From Planctomycetota bacterium (GTDB taxonomy: Bacteria > Planctomycetota > Planctomycetia > Pirellulales > Thermoguttaceae): a stretch of DNA of 5,118 nucleotides. Where the stretch lies: assembly GCA_023397045.1 (NCBI GenBank), contig JAEWUR010000466.1, positions 1 to 5,118 of the forward strand, given 5' to 3'. Below are positions 1-5,118 of this stretch, piece after piece. How positions within the stretch are numbered: position 1 is the first letter of the stretch; the number at the start of each line of letters is the position of its first letter. The notes under the pieces are model-generated. The model made no database searches and was not told the DNA's origin. It saw nothing but the letters and a program-made list of their open reading frames with translations. The translations under genes were made by a program, and so were the position numbers.

Positions 1-2
1 GT

Positions 3-107
3 CCCAATCGCCTTGAACCTCGACAACGTAAACGTAGACCTAAACCCTATCCGCTAATGACCAAACCTCGACATCTTGCCCGAAAGCAAGAAGCCAAAAC
101 ACGTTAA
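3..107 (+). pseudogene. C-terminal tail of a probable IS4-type transposase (5' part outside the window)
   Basis: This frame is open from the window edge to a TAA at 105-107 and encodes 34 residues, very rich in Arg and Lys. It contains the string EPRQRKRRPKPYPLMTKPR. Basic tails of the form 'EPR..KRRPK.YP.L.KPR..AR' are, as far as I recall, typical of the extreme C-terminus of IS4-family DDE transposases, so I read this as the end of such a gene. The catalytic DDE part would lie upstream and cannot be seen, so I cannot tell whether the transposase is intact; 'pseudogene' is used only because just a fragment is present here. I did not identify a terminal inverted repeat after the stop, and the next gene begins within about 30 bases. 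The same bases in the first frame also stay open to a stop at 55-57, but that 18-codon stretch has no recognisable character. Confidence 0.5.
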
Positions 108-135
108 CAAAAAATCAGTGCCATTCACAACAGAC

Positions 136-465
136 ATGACAACATTTTCGACCGGCGCGGTGCGCGGCAGTGACGCCGATGATGTGCGATTCGATTTGAT
201 CACGCCGATCGGCCTCCGCCGTCTGGCTAAGACGTGTGCCGAAGGGGCAAGAAAATACTCTGATCACAACTGGGAAAATGGCATACCAGCCAGCGTGATG
301 CTCAATCATGCCATTCGGCACATCTACCTGTGGCTTGAAGGTGACGATACGGAAGACCATTTATCACATGCCGCATGGAATATCCTGGGGGTTGCACATT
401 TTGAAGAGAAAATGCCCGCGATGATCGACATTCCGACGCGGCAGACGCCTGTCACAAGCGACTGA
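136..465 (+). CDS. DUF5664 / MazZ-like (d)NTP diphosphohydrolase family protein
   Basis: The product is 109 aa from the ATG at 136. It carries the family pattern in order: FSTGAVRG (4-11), FDLI (19-22), LRRLAKTCAEGARKY (27-41), NWENG (45-49), HAIRHIYLWLEGD (58-70), EDHLSHAAWNIL (73-84) and a final FEE (89-91). This matches phage-type proteins named DUF5664 or 'dATP/dGTP diphosphohydrolase N-terminal', a relative of MazG. Such enzymes are thought to convert purine dNTPs to dNMPs using metal-binding acidic residues; E36, E73, D74 and H75 are candidates here. It is cytosolic and small, as is usual for the family. In-frame starts also exist at GTG 118 and TTG 76, but TTG 76 would overlap the upstream gene tail, and the family normally begins just before F-x-TGA. 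None of the three starts has a clear Shine-Dalgarno sequence. It ends 17 bases before the primase gene and is probably co-transcribed with it. The family match is strong; the substrate is inferred. Confidence 0.78.
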   Translation: MTTFSTGAVRGSDADDVRFDLITPIGLRRLAKTCAEGARKYSDHNWENGIPASVMLNHAIRHIYLWLEGDDTEDHLSHAAWNILGVAHFEEKMPAMIDIPTRQTPVTSD

Positions 466-467
466 GC

Positions 468-475
468 GGGGAGGA
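468..475 (+). promoter_or_regulatory. Ribosome binding site for the primase-helicase gene
   Basis: The purine run GGGGAGGA lies 7 bases before the ATG at 483. It decides between two nearby ATGs: the ATG at 475 overlaps the run itself and opens a different frame of only 86 codons, while 483 opens the 762-codon frame. Confidence 0.75.
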
Positions 476-482
476 TGCGCGG

Positions 483-2771
483 ATGGATGTTCGTGATGCG
501 GCTTTTCAGTATCAGAAGGTGGGCCTGTGCGCGATCCCGGCCAGGGCGGACGAGAAACGGCCGACGTTGGCCACCTGGAAAACCTACCAGACTCGATTGC
601 CCACCGAGCTCGAAACGGCCCGGTGGTTCGAGAAGGCGCAGGCAGTATGTCTCATCTGTGGAACTGTGTCAGGCAATCTGGAAATGCTCGACTTCGACCT
701 GGCCGGCGAAGCGTTTGATGCCTGGTGGAACGTGATCCAAGCGGCCAATCCCGATTTACTCGATCGGCTTGTCGTCGAGCAGTCGCCATCCCGCGGTTGG
801 CATGTTGTCTACCGCAGCGACAAACCTATAAGTGGCAGCCTGAAACTTGCTCAGCGCAAGCAACTGGTCGATGGTCCAGAGAAAGTCATATTCTTCGGCA
901 AACCCTATCAGCCGCGCAAGGATAGAAACGGGGCATGGCACGTGATCTTGACGATGATCGAGACCCGCGGCGTGGGCGGACTGTTTTTATGTGCCCCGTC
1001 GCCCGGTTATGAGTTGGTGCAAGGGGATTTCGCCAATCTGCCGGTGATCACGGAATCAGAACGCGAATTGCTAATGCAGACGGCGTGGGAACTCAATCAA
1101 TATGTGCCGGAGGTTGCGGAACCGGCGGCGGCAACGACATCACAATCCACGAACGACGGCCGGCCCGGCGACGATTTCAACAGTCGGGGGGACGTTCGAG
1201 AACTCCTTCAACGCCACGGCTGGGCATTGGCCCAGGGCGGCGACAACGAGTATTGGCGCAGGCCCGGCAAAACGTCCGGTTGGTCGGCCACGCTGAAGAG
1301 CAATGTATTCTACGTTTTCTCGAGTAGCGCAGCCCCGTTCGAACCCAACCAGTCGTATTCGCCATTTTCCGTCTATGCCCATCTGGAACATGGCGGCGAT
1401 TTCGCCGCAGCCGCATCGGCGCTTCGTAGTCAAGGCTATGGCGAAGATCCACAACCCGATACGGACGTGGATCTCTCAAAAATGCTCGGGCTACAGGTGG
1501 TTACGGACGTTGACGAGCCGGTCAGTCCGCCTTGCGAACCACAAAATCTGATCCCCGAAGAATGGCTCCGCGTACCAGGCTTCGTCTCGGAATTGATCGA
1601 TCTGTGCCATGAGTCATCGCCATATCCCAATCCGGCAATGACTTTCTGTGGCGCGTTGGCCATGCAGGCCTTTTTGGGCGGCCGAAAGGTCTGCGATCCC
1701 GGCGACAACCGAACCAACCTCTACCTGCTGGGACTCGCCTACGGTTCGGCCGGCAAAGACTGGATTCGCAAGGTGAACACGAAGATCCTATACCACATCG
1801 GTCTGTCCGCATGCCTGGGCGATCGATTGGCGTCCGGTGAAGGCCTGCAAGACACATTACAAGACCATCCTTCGATGCTGTTTCAGACCGACGAGATCGA
1901 CGGCGTGCTGCAATGGATCAATAAGTCCAAGGACGCACGCCACGAGAACCTGATGGGCACGCTGTTGACGCTCTATTCTTCGTCCAACAGCATCATGGCG
2001 ATGCGGCACAAGGCGGGCAAGCCGAACCCCGGCGCCATCAATCAGCCGAATCTGGTGATCTTCGGCACCGCCATTCCCAACCACTACTATAACGCCCTAT
2101 CGGAGCGGATGCTCACCAACGGTCTGTTTGCACGCATGATCATTGTCGCGTCGAGACGCCGCAAGGAAGGCCAAGAGCCGGAAATCATCAAGCTTTCACC
2201 ACGCATCCTGGAAACGGCGCGCTGGTGGGCCGATTTCCGGCCGACGCAGGGCAATCTCTCGGATCAACATCCCACGCCCGCCGTCGTCGAACATACCGAT
2301 CGGGCTCGCAATCTGCTGATCGAGCACCGTCACATGGCGGAAGCCGAATACGCCAAAGCCGAGCAGAAATCGGACGCCGTGGGCACCACTGTCTGGGGCC
2401 GCGCCAGCGAGCAGACGCGCAAACTGGCATTGATCTATGCCATCAGCGAAAACCATCGCGAGCCGAAGATCGACGTGCCCGCCGTTGAGTGGGCGTCGAA
2501 GTTCATCATGCACCAGATCCGTTGCATGCTGGACATGGCGTCGCAATATGTTGCGGCCAATCCGTTCCATGCCGATTGCCTGAAATTGCTTCGGATGCTC
2601 CTGGACGCGCCGGGCAACCAGAAACAACGGCAGTATCTACTCCACGACATGCATATCAAAGCGTTCGACTTCGACCAAATCGTCGGTACGCTCATGCAGC
2701 AAGAGAAAATCGAGCCGGTTAAAATCCGTACACGCACCAAAACAGCCCTCGGATATCGGCTACTACCATGA
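483..2771 (+). CDS. Prim-Pol primase-polymerase fused to DUF3987 helicase-like ATPase (replication initiator)
   Basis: This is a 762-aa replication protein. Residues 1 to about 200 form a bifunctional primase/polymerase (Prim-Pol, archaeo-eukaryotic primase fold): the metal-binding DFD is at 70-72, the S-x-S-R-G-W-H nucleotide motif at 101-107, and E160 followed by RGVGG (162-166) and APSPGY (171-176) supplies the third acidic site and closing strand. A Pro/Ala/Thr linker (about 209-230) leads to a small domain (about 232-320) with YWRRPGKTSGWSATL and a terminal ALRSQGYG. Residues about 360-560 are DUF3987, a RecA/AAA-like ATPase: Walker A variant GSAGKD (421-426), Walker B MLFQTDE (465-471), sensor-like FGTAIPN (527-533) and arginine-finger candidate R551 in LFAR. 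The helical remainder (about 566-762) probably ends in a winged helix. Such fusions prime and unwind DNA for phages and plasmids. GKD in place of GKS/T seems usual for this subfamily and not a defect. The stop overlaps an ATG (ATGA at 2768) and is followed by the repeat region. Confidence 0.9.
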   Translation: MDVRDAAFQYQKVGLCAIPARADEKRPTLATWKTYQTRLPTELETARWFEKAQAVCLICGTVSGNLEMLDFDLAGEAFDAWWNVIQAANPDLLDRLVVEQSPSRGWHVVYRSDKPISGSLKLAQRKQLVDGPEKVIFFGKPYQPRKDRNGAWHVILTMIETRGVGGLFLCAPSPGYELVQGDFANLPVITESERELLMQTAWELNQYVPEVAEPAAATTSQSTNDGRPGDDFNSRGDVRELLQRHGWALAQGGDNEYWRRPGKTSGWSATLKSNVFYVFSSSAAPFEPNQSYSPFSVYAHLEHGGDFAAAASALRSQGYGEDPQPDTDVDLSKMLGLQVVTDVDEPVSPPCEPQNLIPEEWLRVPGFVSELIDLCHESSPYPNPAMTFCGALAMQAFLGGRKVCDPGDNRTNLYLLGLAYGSAGKDWIRKVNTKILYHIGLSACLGDRLASGEGLQDTLQDHPSMLFQTDEIDGVLQWINKSKDARHENLMGTLLTLYSSSNSIMAMRHKAGKPNPGAINQPNLVIFGTAIPNHYYNALSERMLTNGLFARMIIVASRRRKEGQEPEIIKLSPRILETARWWADFRPTQGNLSDQHPTPAVVEHTDRARNLLIEHRHMAEAEYAKAEQKSDAVGTTVWGRASEQTRKLALIYAISENHREPKIDVPAVEWASKFIMHQIRCMLDMASQYVAANPFHADCLKLLRMLLDAPGNQKQRQYLLHDMHIKAFDFDQIVGTLMQQEKIEPVKIRTRTKTALGYRLLP

Positions 2772-2793
2772 CAAATACGCTGAAATCCTTCCC

Positions 2794-2834
2794 CGAATCC
2801 TTCCCAAAAAATCCGTCGTTTTGGGAAGGATTCG
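2794..2834. repeat. Perfect 16-bp inverted repeat with 9-base loop
   Basis: Bases 2794-2809 are the exact reverse complement of 2819-2834, with loop 2810-2818. Each arm contains one full copy of the AATCCTTCCCAA motif plus one to three matching flanking bases at each side. No T-run follows the right arm on the plus strand, so it does not look like a simple intrinsic terminator, although it sits 23 bases after the primase stop codon. A hairpin origin element or a binding site for a dimeric protein fits better. Confidence 0.8.
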
Positions 2835-2877
2835 ATTCAAAACAGCCTAGCTTACCAGATTTTGGCGAATCCTTCCC

Positions 2878-2906
2878 AATCCTTCCCAAGGCGTTTGGGA
2901 AGGATT
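2878..2906. repeat. Perfect 12-bp inverted repeat with 5-base loop
   Basis: Bases 2878-2889 are the exact reverse complement of 2895-2906, with loop 2890-2894. The arms are exactly the 12-bp motif. The left arm overlaps by two bases with another direct copy at 2868-2879, so two alternative hairpins can compete for the same right arm. Confidence 0.8.
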
Positions 2907-3102
2907 TCAATCGTTGTAAGTCCCGTAATAACAACACAAAACACACACTCTCTCCCCCTGAATTTAAATCCTTCCCAACAAGAAGCCCGCGCGCCGTTTT
3001 TCTTGTGTGTGTCCTGTCAGGAAGGATTCCGTGTGAAGGATTCGATCAAACAACGTTTTCGCTGCAATGTCAGTACAACCCAAAATCGTTACTACGAACC
3101 CC

Positions 3103-3108
3103 GAGGTG
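3103..3108 (+). promoter_or_regulatory. Ribosome binding site for the small Cys-rich gene
   Basis: GAGGTG lies 5 bases before the ATG at 3114. It supports starting at 3114 and not at any upstream codon of the same frame, which runs back through the repeat region. Confidence 0.65.
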
Positions 3109-3113
3109 CAACA

Positions 3114-3350
3114 ATGAAAGCGATGTGTGTCGCATGTCGGTTCTTCTCGCCCGAAACGGATCGGCGTTCTCGAAACGAATGCCGGCGGAATCCACCTGAA
3201 GCGCGTCGAATGGAAGGTGGTCAGCATGATCAACATGCGTTGGGTATTTGGCCGAGGGTCTCGCCCGATGGTTGGTGCGGCGAGTTCGAGTCGCGGCTTG
3301 AGATTCAGCAATCGCAAAGCGTCGTCGCGATGGTGAAGGTTTCGGCATGA
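3114..3350 (+). CDS. Small Cys-rich, probably zinc-binding protein
   Basis: The product is 78 aa. It has C5-x2-C8-RFF near the N-terminus, then C23-RRNPPEA, then a W46-P motif, and finally [10 protein letters not shown] with C55. The order 'CxxCRFF ... CRR.PP ... WP ... P..WCGEF' is one I recognise from short hypothetical proteins in phages and integrated elements; the four cysteines most likely hold one zinc ion. No enzymatic residues are evident, so a structural or nucleic-acid-binding role is only a guess. The frame is open far upstream (from 2862), but that part is built from the DNA repeats and lacks coding character, so the ATG with its ribosome binding site is preferred. Its TGA overlaps the next start (ATGA at 3347), which points to translational coupling. 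Confidence 0.72.
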   Translation: MKAMCVACRFFSPETDRRSRNECRRNPPEARRMEGGQHDQHALGIWPRVSPDGWCGEFESRLEIQQSQSVVAMVKVSA

Positions 3351-4336
3351 ACGTGATCGGCACGTGTCAGCCCGGCGTTGTCCAATGTACCGACTGCCAG
3401 CGCACCCATGCCTACGCCATCCGTGGCCGCTTCCTTCGTGATCTCTACGGCCGATGGATTTCCACTAAGGGCCACTGCGACCACATCATGGGCCCGTTCC
3501 AACGATCGTATTTTGTCTATGCCCCCGATCCGTTCCTGGCCGGTCAGGGCCGAACCAAATCCGACATCAATGGCCGAATCAATCCCGCCAAGTTCTGGAC
3601 ACCGCCCAAGGAAGGCCAGCCCATCGTCTTACTCGATGCGCCAGGCGACGTCGTCAAAACACTGCGCCGCTATGGCTTTCACACCGGCTACGATCGTGAT
3701 CCGGAAACGGATATCGACAATGGGCTGATCGAATTATTCGACGGCCCGGAAGGCAATTGGCCCCACCGCCTGCGCCGCTGGATCGAGACAATCCAGTGGG
3801 AGGTTGCCTCGGGCGACCATCTGGTTTGCACCATCTGGCATCCGAAAGCCACATTGGAGTTGGTCAAGGATATTACTTCTGACCAAGTCGTTGAACTCCG
3901 TGGTCAATCACTGGAAGAGGTTCTTGCCAGCCTCGAAGGCATTCCCGAAGTGAAATCCCGGCTTGGTCCTCGCCGTTCCGATCCACCGATCGTCCTATTA
4001 CGGGCTCCACGCGACGTGGTGGCTACTTTGCGTGGCCATGGCTTCCACACGGGGTTTTCCCGCGACCGAGAAACGGACATCGACACTGGGTTGATGCGAA
4101 TCTTCGGGTCCGACGATCGGTCCTGGCAGATCGAGGAACTCAAGAGGTGGTTTGCGTATCTTCGGAACGAGGCCGAGACCATTCCCAACGGTGTGGTCGC
4201 CGTCTGGCACCCGGACGCCACGAAAGAATTGTTGGAGGAAGCGGCCGGGGAACCGGTTGTCGTAATCGAGGGCAACTCGGTCCAAGAAGTACTCGACGAT
4301 CGTAAATCGAAATTGGAGGGAGCGCATGCGTCCTGA
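3347..4336 (+). CDS. Unknown protein with N-terminal Cys/His cluster and two tandem copies of a roughly 105-aa domain
   Basis: This 329-aa protein is not one I can name. Residues 1-60 hold C7, C14-x2-C17, H21, C44 and H46, which could form a zinc site. Residues 92-197 and 214-318 are two copies of one domain. Shared features are PIVLL.AP.DVV.TLR..GFHTG (H112 and H234), RD.ETDID.GL (122-127 and 244-249), a tryptophan at 138 and 260, a second at 145 and 268, and W-H-P-x-A-T (164-169 and 287-292), followed by a beta-strand and an 'S.(E/Q)EVL' helix. The offset is 122 residues, shifting to 123 after a one-residue gap. Alternating hydrophobic strands suggest an alpha/beta fold, but there is no P-loop and no known catalytic signature. 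The repeated His, Asp and Glu residues could be an active or metal site. No signal peptide or membrane segment is seen, so it is probably cytosolic. GAAGGT at 3335-3340 can serve as its ribosome binding site. It overlaps both neighbours. Confidence 0.85.
   Translation: MNVIGTCQPGVVQCTDCQRTHAYAIRGRFLRDLYGRWISTKGHCDHIMGPFQRSYFVYAPDPFLAGQGRTKSDINGRINPAKFWTPPKEGQPIVLLDAPGDVVKTLRRYGFHTGYDRDPETDIDNGLIELFDGPEGNWPHRLRRWIETIQWEVASGDHLVCTIWHPKATLELVKDITSDQVVELRGQSLEEVLASLEGIPEVKSRLGPRRSDPPIVLLRAPRDVVATLRGHGFHTGFSRDRETDIDTGLMRIFGSDDRSWQIEELKRWFAYLRNEAETIPNGVVAVWHPDATKELLEEAAGEPVVVIEGNSVQEVLDDRKSKLEGAHAS
3620..4300 (+). repeat. Internal tandem domain duplication within the 329-aa gene
   Basis: The two units are coded by 3620-3937 and 3986-4300. 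At DNA level they are clearly related but diverged, mostly at third codon positions in the conserved block (for example around 3674-3724 versus 4040-4090). This indicates an old duplication kept under protein-level selection and not a recent copy. Confidence 0.8.
4315..4320 (+). promoter_or_regulatory. Ribosome binding site for the glycosyltransferase gene
   Basis: GGAGGG lies 5 bases before the ATG at 4326, inside the end of the preceding gene. It is among the strongest Shine-Dalgarno matches in the window and fixes the start at 4326, although the gene then overlaps its neighbour by 11 bases. Confidence 0.8.
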
Positions 4337-5118
4337 TTCACATTTATGGCTCTATTGGGAAGGCCCGATGCCGCCGTACGTTCGGCTATGTGCGGATCTA
4401 TTGATGGCATACCATCCCGGTGCCCGGTTGCTTGGGCCGGACGATCTGCCAAAATATGGATTCTCCCAGGACGTTTTGGAGACGATTGCCAAATGGCACG
4501 TCTGCCAGCGTTCAGATGCGATCCGCACCATCCTTCTGGCCACCCACGGCGGGATGTGGTGCGATGTGGATTGTATCCCGCTGCGGCCCTTCGATCATTT
4601 CGCCCGGTTGGCTCAAACCTCGCCTTCCGGCATCGCCGCCTATGATTCGACCGACAACACGATTGGTGTCGGTTTTCTGGCCGCCCGGGCGGGCGGTAAG
4701 GTCATTTCTCGTTTGCAGAACCACGTCATGGAAATCATCCGCTCCGGCCGTACCCCCGGTTGGCTCGAAGTCAGCAGCGAGCCGATGACGCGGATTGTTC
4801 AGGAAGTTGGGCGTGACCAATGCCCAATCGTTCCTCTGGAACATGTGTTGCCGATCTCCTGGAAGGACATGTGTCTGCTATGTGGCCGCGATACCGATGC
4901 CAATCATCGCGGTTGGGTCGATGCCAGGCCGTCGGCCTATTGCTTCATGCTCAGCAATCAGGCGATCCATTCCGACACGGACATTCACCAACTGACACGG
5001 CACGAACTGCTCAACTCCGACCGGCTGATTTCCTTCCTGTTCCGGGAAGCCATGGCCCGGCTGCAAGCTGCACAAGCCCCGCCGGTGGCTTCCGGCGAAG
5101 CCGTCATCACCTTGAATC
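4326..5118 (+). CDS. GT32-like glycosyltransferase with DxD motif (3' end outside the window)
   Basis: The frame is open for 264 codons to the window edge with no stop, so the gene is incomplete here only because the window ends. The N-terminus [14 protein letters not shown] (6-19) resembles the first strand of sugar-nucleotide-binding glycosyltransferases. The diagnostic core follows: S63-D64-x2-R67, L70-L71, then G75-G76-M-W-C-D80-V-D82-C-I-P-L-R-P. In the GT32 / 'Gly_transf_sug' (Och1-like) and capsular synthesis families, the GG..DxD segment binds the metal and the sugar nucleotide. The middle (about 95-260) is less typical, and I cannot infer donor or acceptor. No signal peptide or membrane anchor is visible, so it is probably cytosolic. 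Its start overlaps the previous gene, so it shares that transcript. Its role could be modification of a surface polysaccharide, a virion or other protein, or DNA bases; none of these is shown by the sequence. Confidence 0.82.
   Translation, partial: MRPDSHLWLYWEGPMPPYVRLCADLLMAYHPGARLLGPDDLPKYGFSQDVLETIAKWHVCQRSDAIRTILLATHGGMWCDVDCIPLRPFDHFARLAQTSPSGIAAYDSTDNTIGVGFLAARAGGKVISRLQNHVMEIIRSGRTPGWLEVSSEPMTRIVQEVGRDQCPIVPLEHVLPISWKDMCLLCGRDTDANHRGWVDARPSAYCFMLSNQAIHSDTDIHQLTRHELLNSDRLISFLFREAMARLQAAQAPPVASGEAVITLN

Larger units (their letters stand above)
2772..3113. repeat. Gene-free repeat region, candidate replication origin with iteron-like motifs
   Basis: I see no convincing gene here. A 12-bp motif, AATCCTTCCCAA, occurs nine times in both orientations. 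Plus-strand copies are at 2784-2795 (10/12), 2796-2807, 2868-2879, 2878-2889 and 2967-2978. Minus-strand copies are at 2821-2832, 2895-2906, 3017-3028 (10/12) and 3031-3042 (10/12). Copies at 2868 and 2878 overlap with a 10-bp pitch. The copies fall in all three reading frames and on both strands, so the conservation is at DNA and not peptide level. The region is more AT-rich than the flanking genes and includes an A/C-rich run (2929-2958), AATTTAAAT (2961-2969) and a G/T-rich run (2997-3012). Iterons beside an initiator gene are a classic origin design, so an origin is the leading inference. Alternatives are operator sites for autoregulation, or a mobile miniature palindrome family. Confidence 0.65.

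Noticed and set aside
76..135. Longer MazZ-like protein starting at TTG 76 or GTG 118
   Set aside because: TTG 76 lies within the preceding gene tail and neither codon has a Shine-Dalgarno sequence. The extra Lys-rich residues are not part of the family pattern as I know it. GTG 118 remains possible.
1743..1760. Broken Walker A motif (GSAGKD lacking the usual Ser/Thr) as a sign of an inactive ATPase
   Set aside because: The surrounding DUF3987 features (TDE Walker B, GTAIPN, LFAR) are intact, and GKD appears to be a normal variant of this subfamily.
2196..2627. A 143-codon minus-strand frame
   Set aside because: It lies wholly antisense to the conserved helicase-like part of the primase gene and shows no motif or ribosome binding site.
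2794..2834. Intrinsic transcription terminator after the primase gene
   Set aside because: The stem is excellent, but its right arm is not followed by a T-run on the plus strand and the motif recurs many times, so a terminator is not the best explanation.
2784..3042. CRISPR array
   Set aside because: The repeats are only 12 bases, occur in both orientations and have irregular spacing from overlap to about 60 bases, unlike CRISPR repeats and spacers.
2862..3113. Upstream in-frame extension of the Cys-rich gene from the ATG at 2862
   Set aside because: The extension runs through the repeats and the low-GC stretch, while the ATG at 3114 has a ribosome binding site and the family motif begins just after it.
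2768..3199. A 143-codon plus-strand frame beginning at the ATGA overlap with the primase stop, coding for repeated SFP peptides
   Set aside because: It consists of the DNA repeats, whose copies fall in three frames and both orientations, has no coding-like composition after about 2930, and overlaps the better-supported Cys-rich gene by 86 bases. The start overlap is suggestive, so a short coupled peptide cannot be fully excluded.
3904..4452. A 182-codon minus-strand frame
   Set aside because: It is the shadow of two strongly supported plus-strand genes, has Ser/Arg-rich composition without motifs, and crosses their overlap.

Overview
The window reads as a piece of the replication and early-gene module of a mobile genetic element (prophage, plasmid or integrative element), with every supported gene on the + strand. 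No tRNA, rRNA, CRISPR array or complete insertion sequence was recognised. The host is uncertain. The GC-rich coding DNA, the DUF3987-type replication protein and the small Cys-rich 'WCGEF' protein recall elements of Planctomycetes and related environmental bacteria, but this is an impression from protein style and not a demonstrated assignment.

Layout. (1) 3-107: the last codons of a protein that resembles the basic C-terminal tail of an IS4-type transposase. (2) 136-465: a small all-alpha protein of the DUF5664 / MazZ-like (d)NTP diphosphohydrolase family. (3) 483-2771: a 762-aa replication protein that joins an N-terminal Prim-Pol primase-polymerase domain to a DUF3987 helicase-like ATPase. 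(4) 2772-3113: a gene-free stretch holding nine copies, in both orientations, of a 12-bp motif AATCCTTCCCAA. Two inverted pairs form perfect hairpins. The best guess is a replication origin with iteron-like sites, next to the gene for its likely user. (5) 3114-3350: a 78-aa Cys-rich, probably zinc-binding protein. (6) 3347-4336: a 329-aa protein of unknown function with an N-terminal Cys/His cluster and two tandem copies of a roughly 105-residue domain. (7) 4326 to the window end: an incomplete glycosyltransferase with a GT32-like DxD core.

Genes 5-7 overlap by 4 and 11 bases and have ribosome binding sites, so they look like one translationally coupled unit. Genes 2 and 3 are separated by only 17 bases and also look co-transcribed. 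A coherent reading is that the MazZ-like enzyme shapes the nucleotide pool, the Prim-Pol/ATPase starts replication at the adjacent repeat region, and the downstream genes are accessory. The two-domain protein and the glycosyltransferase have no obvious replication role. The most unusual parts are the repeat/hairpin region and the duplicated-domain protein.
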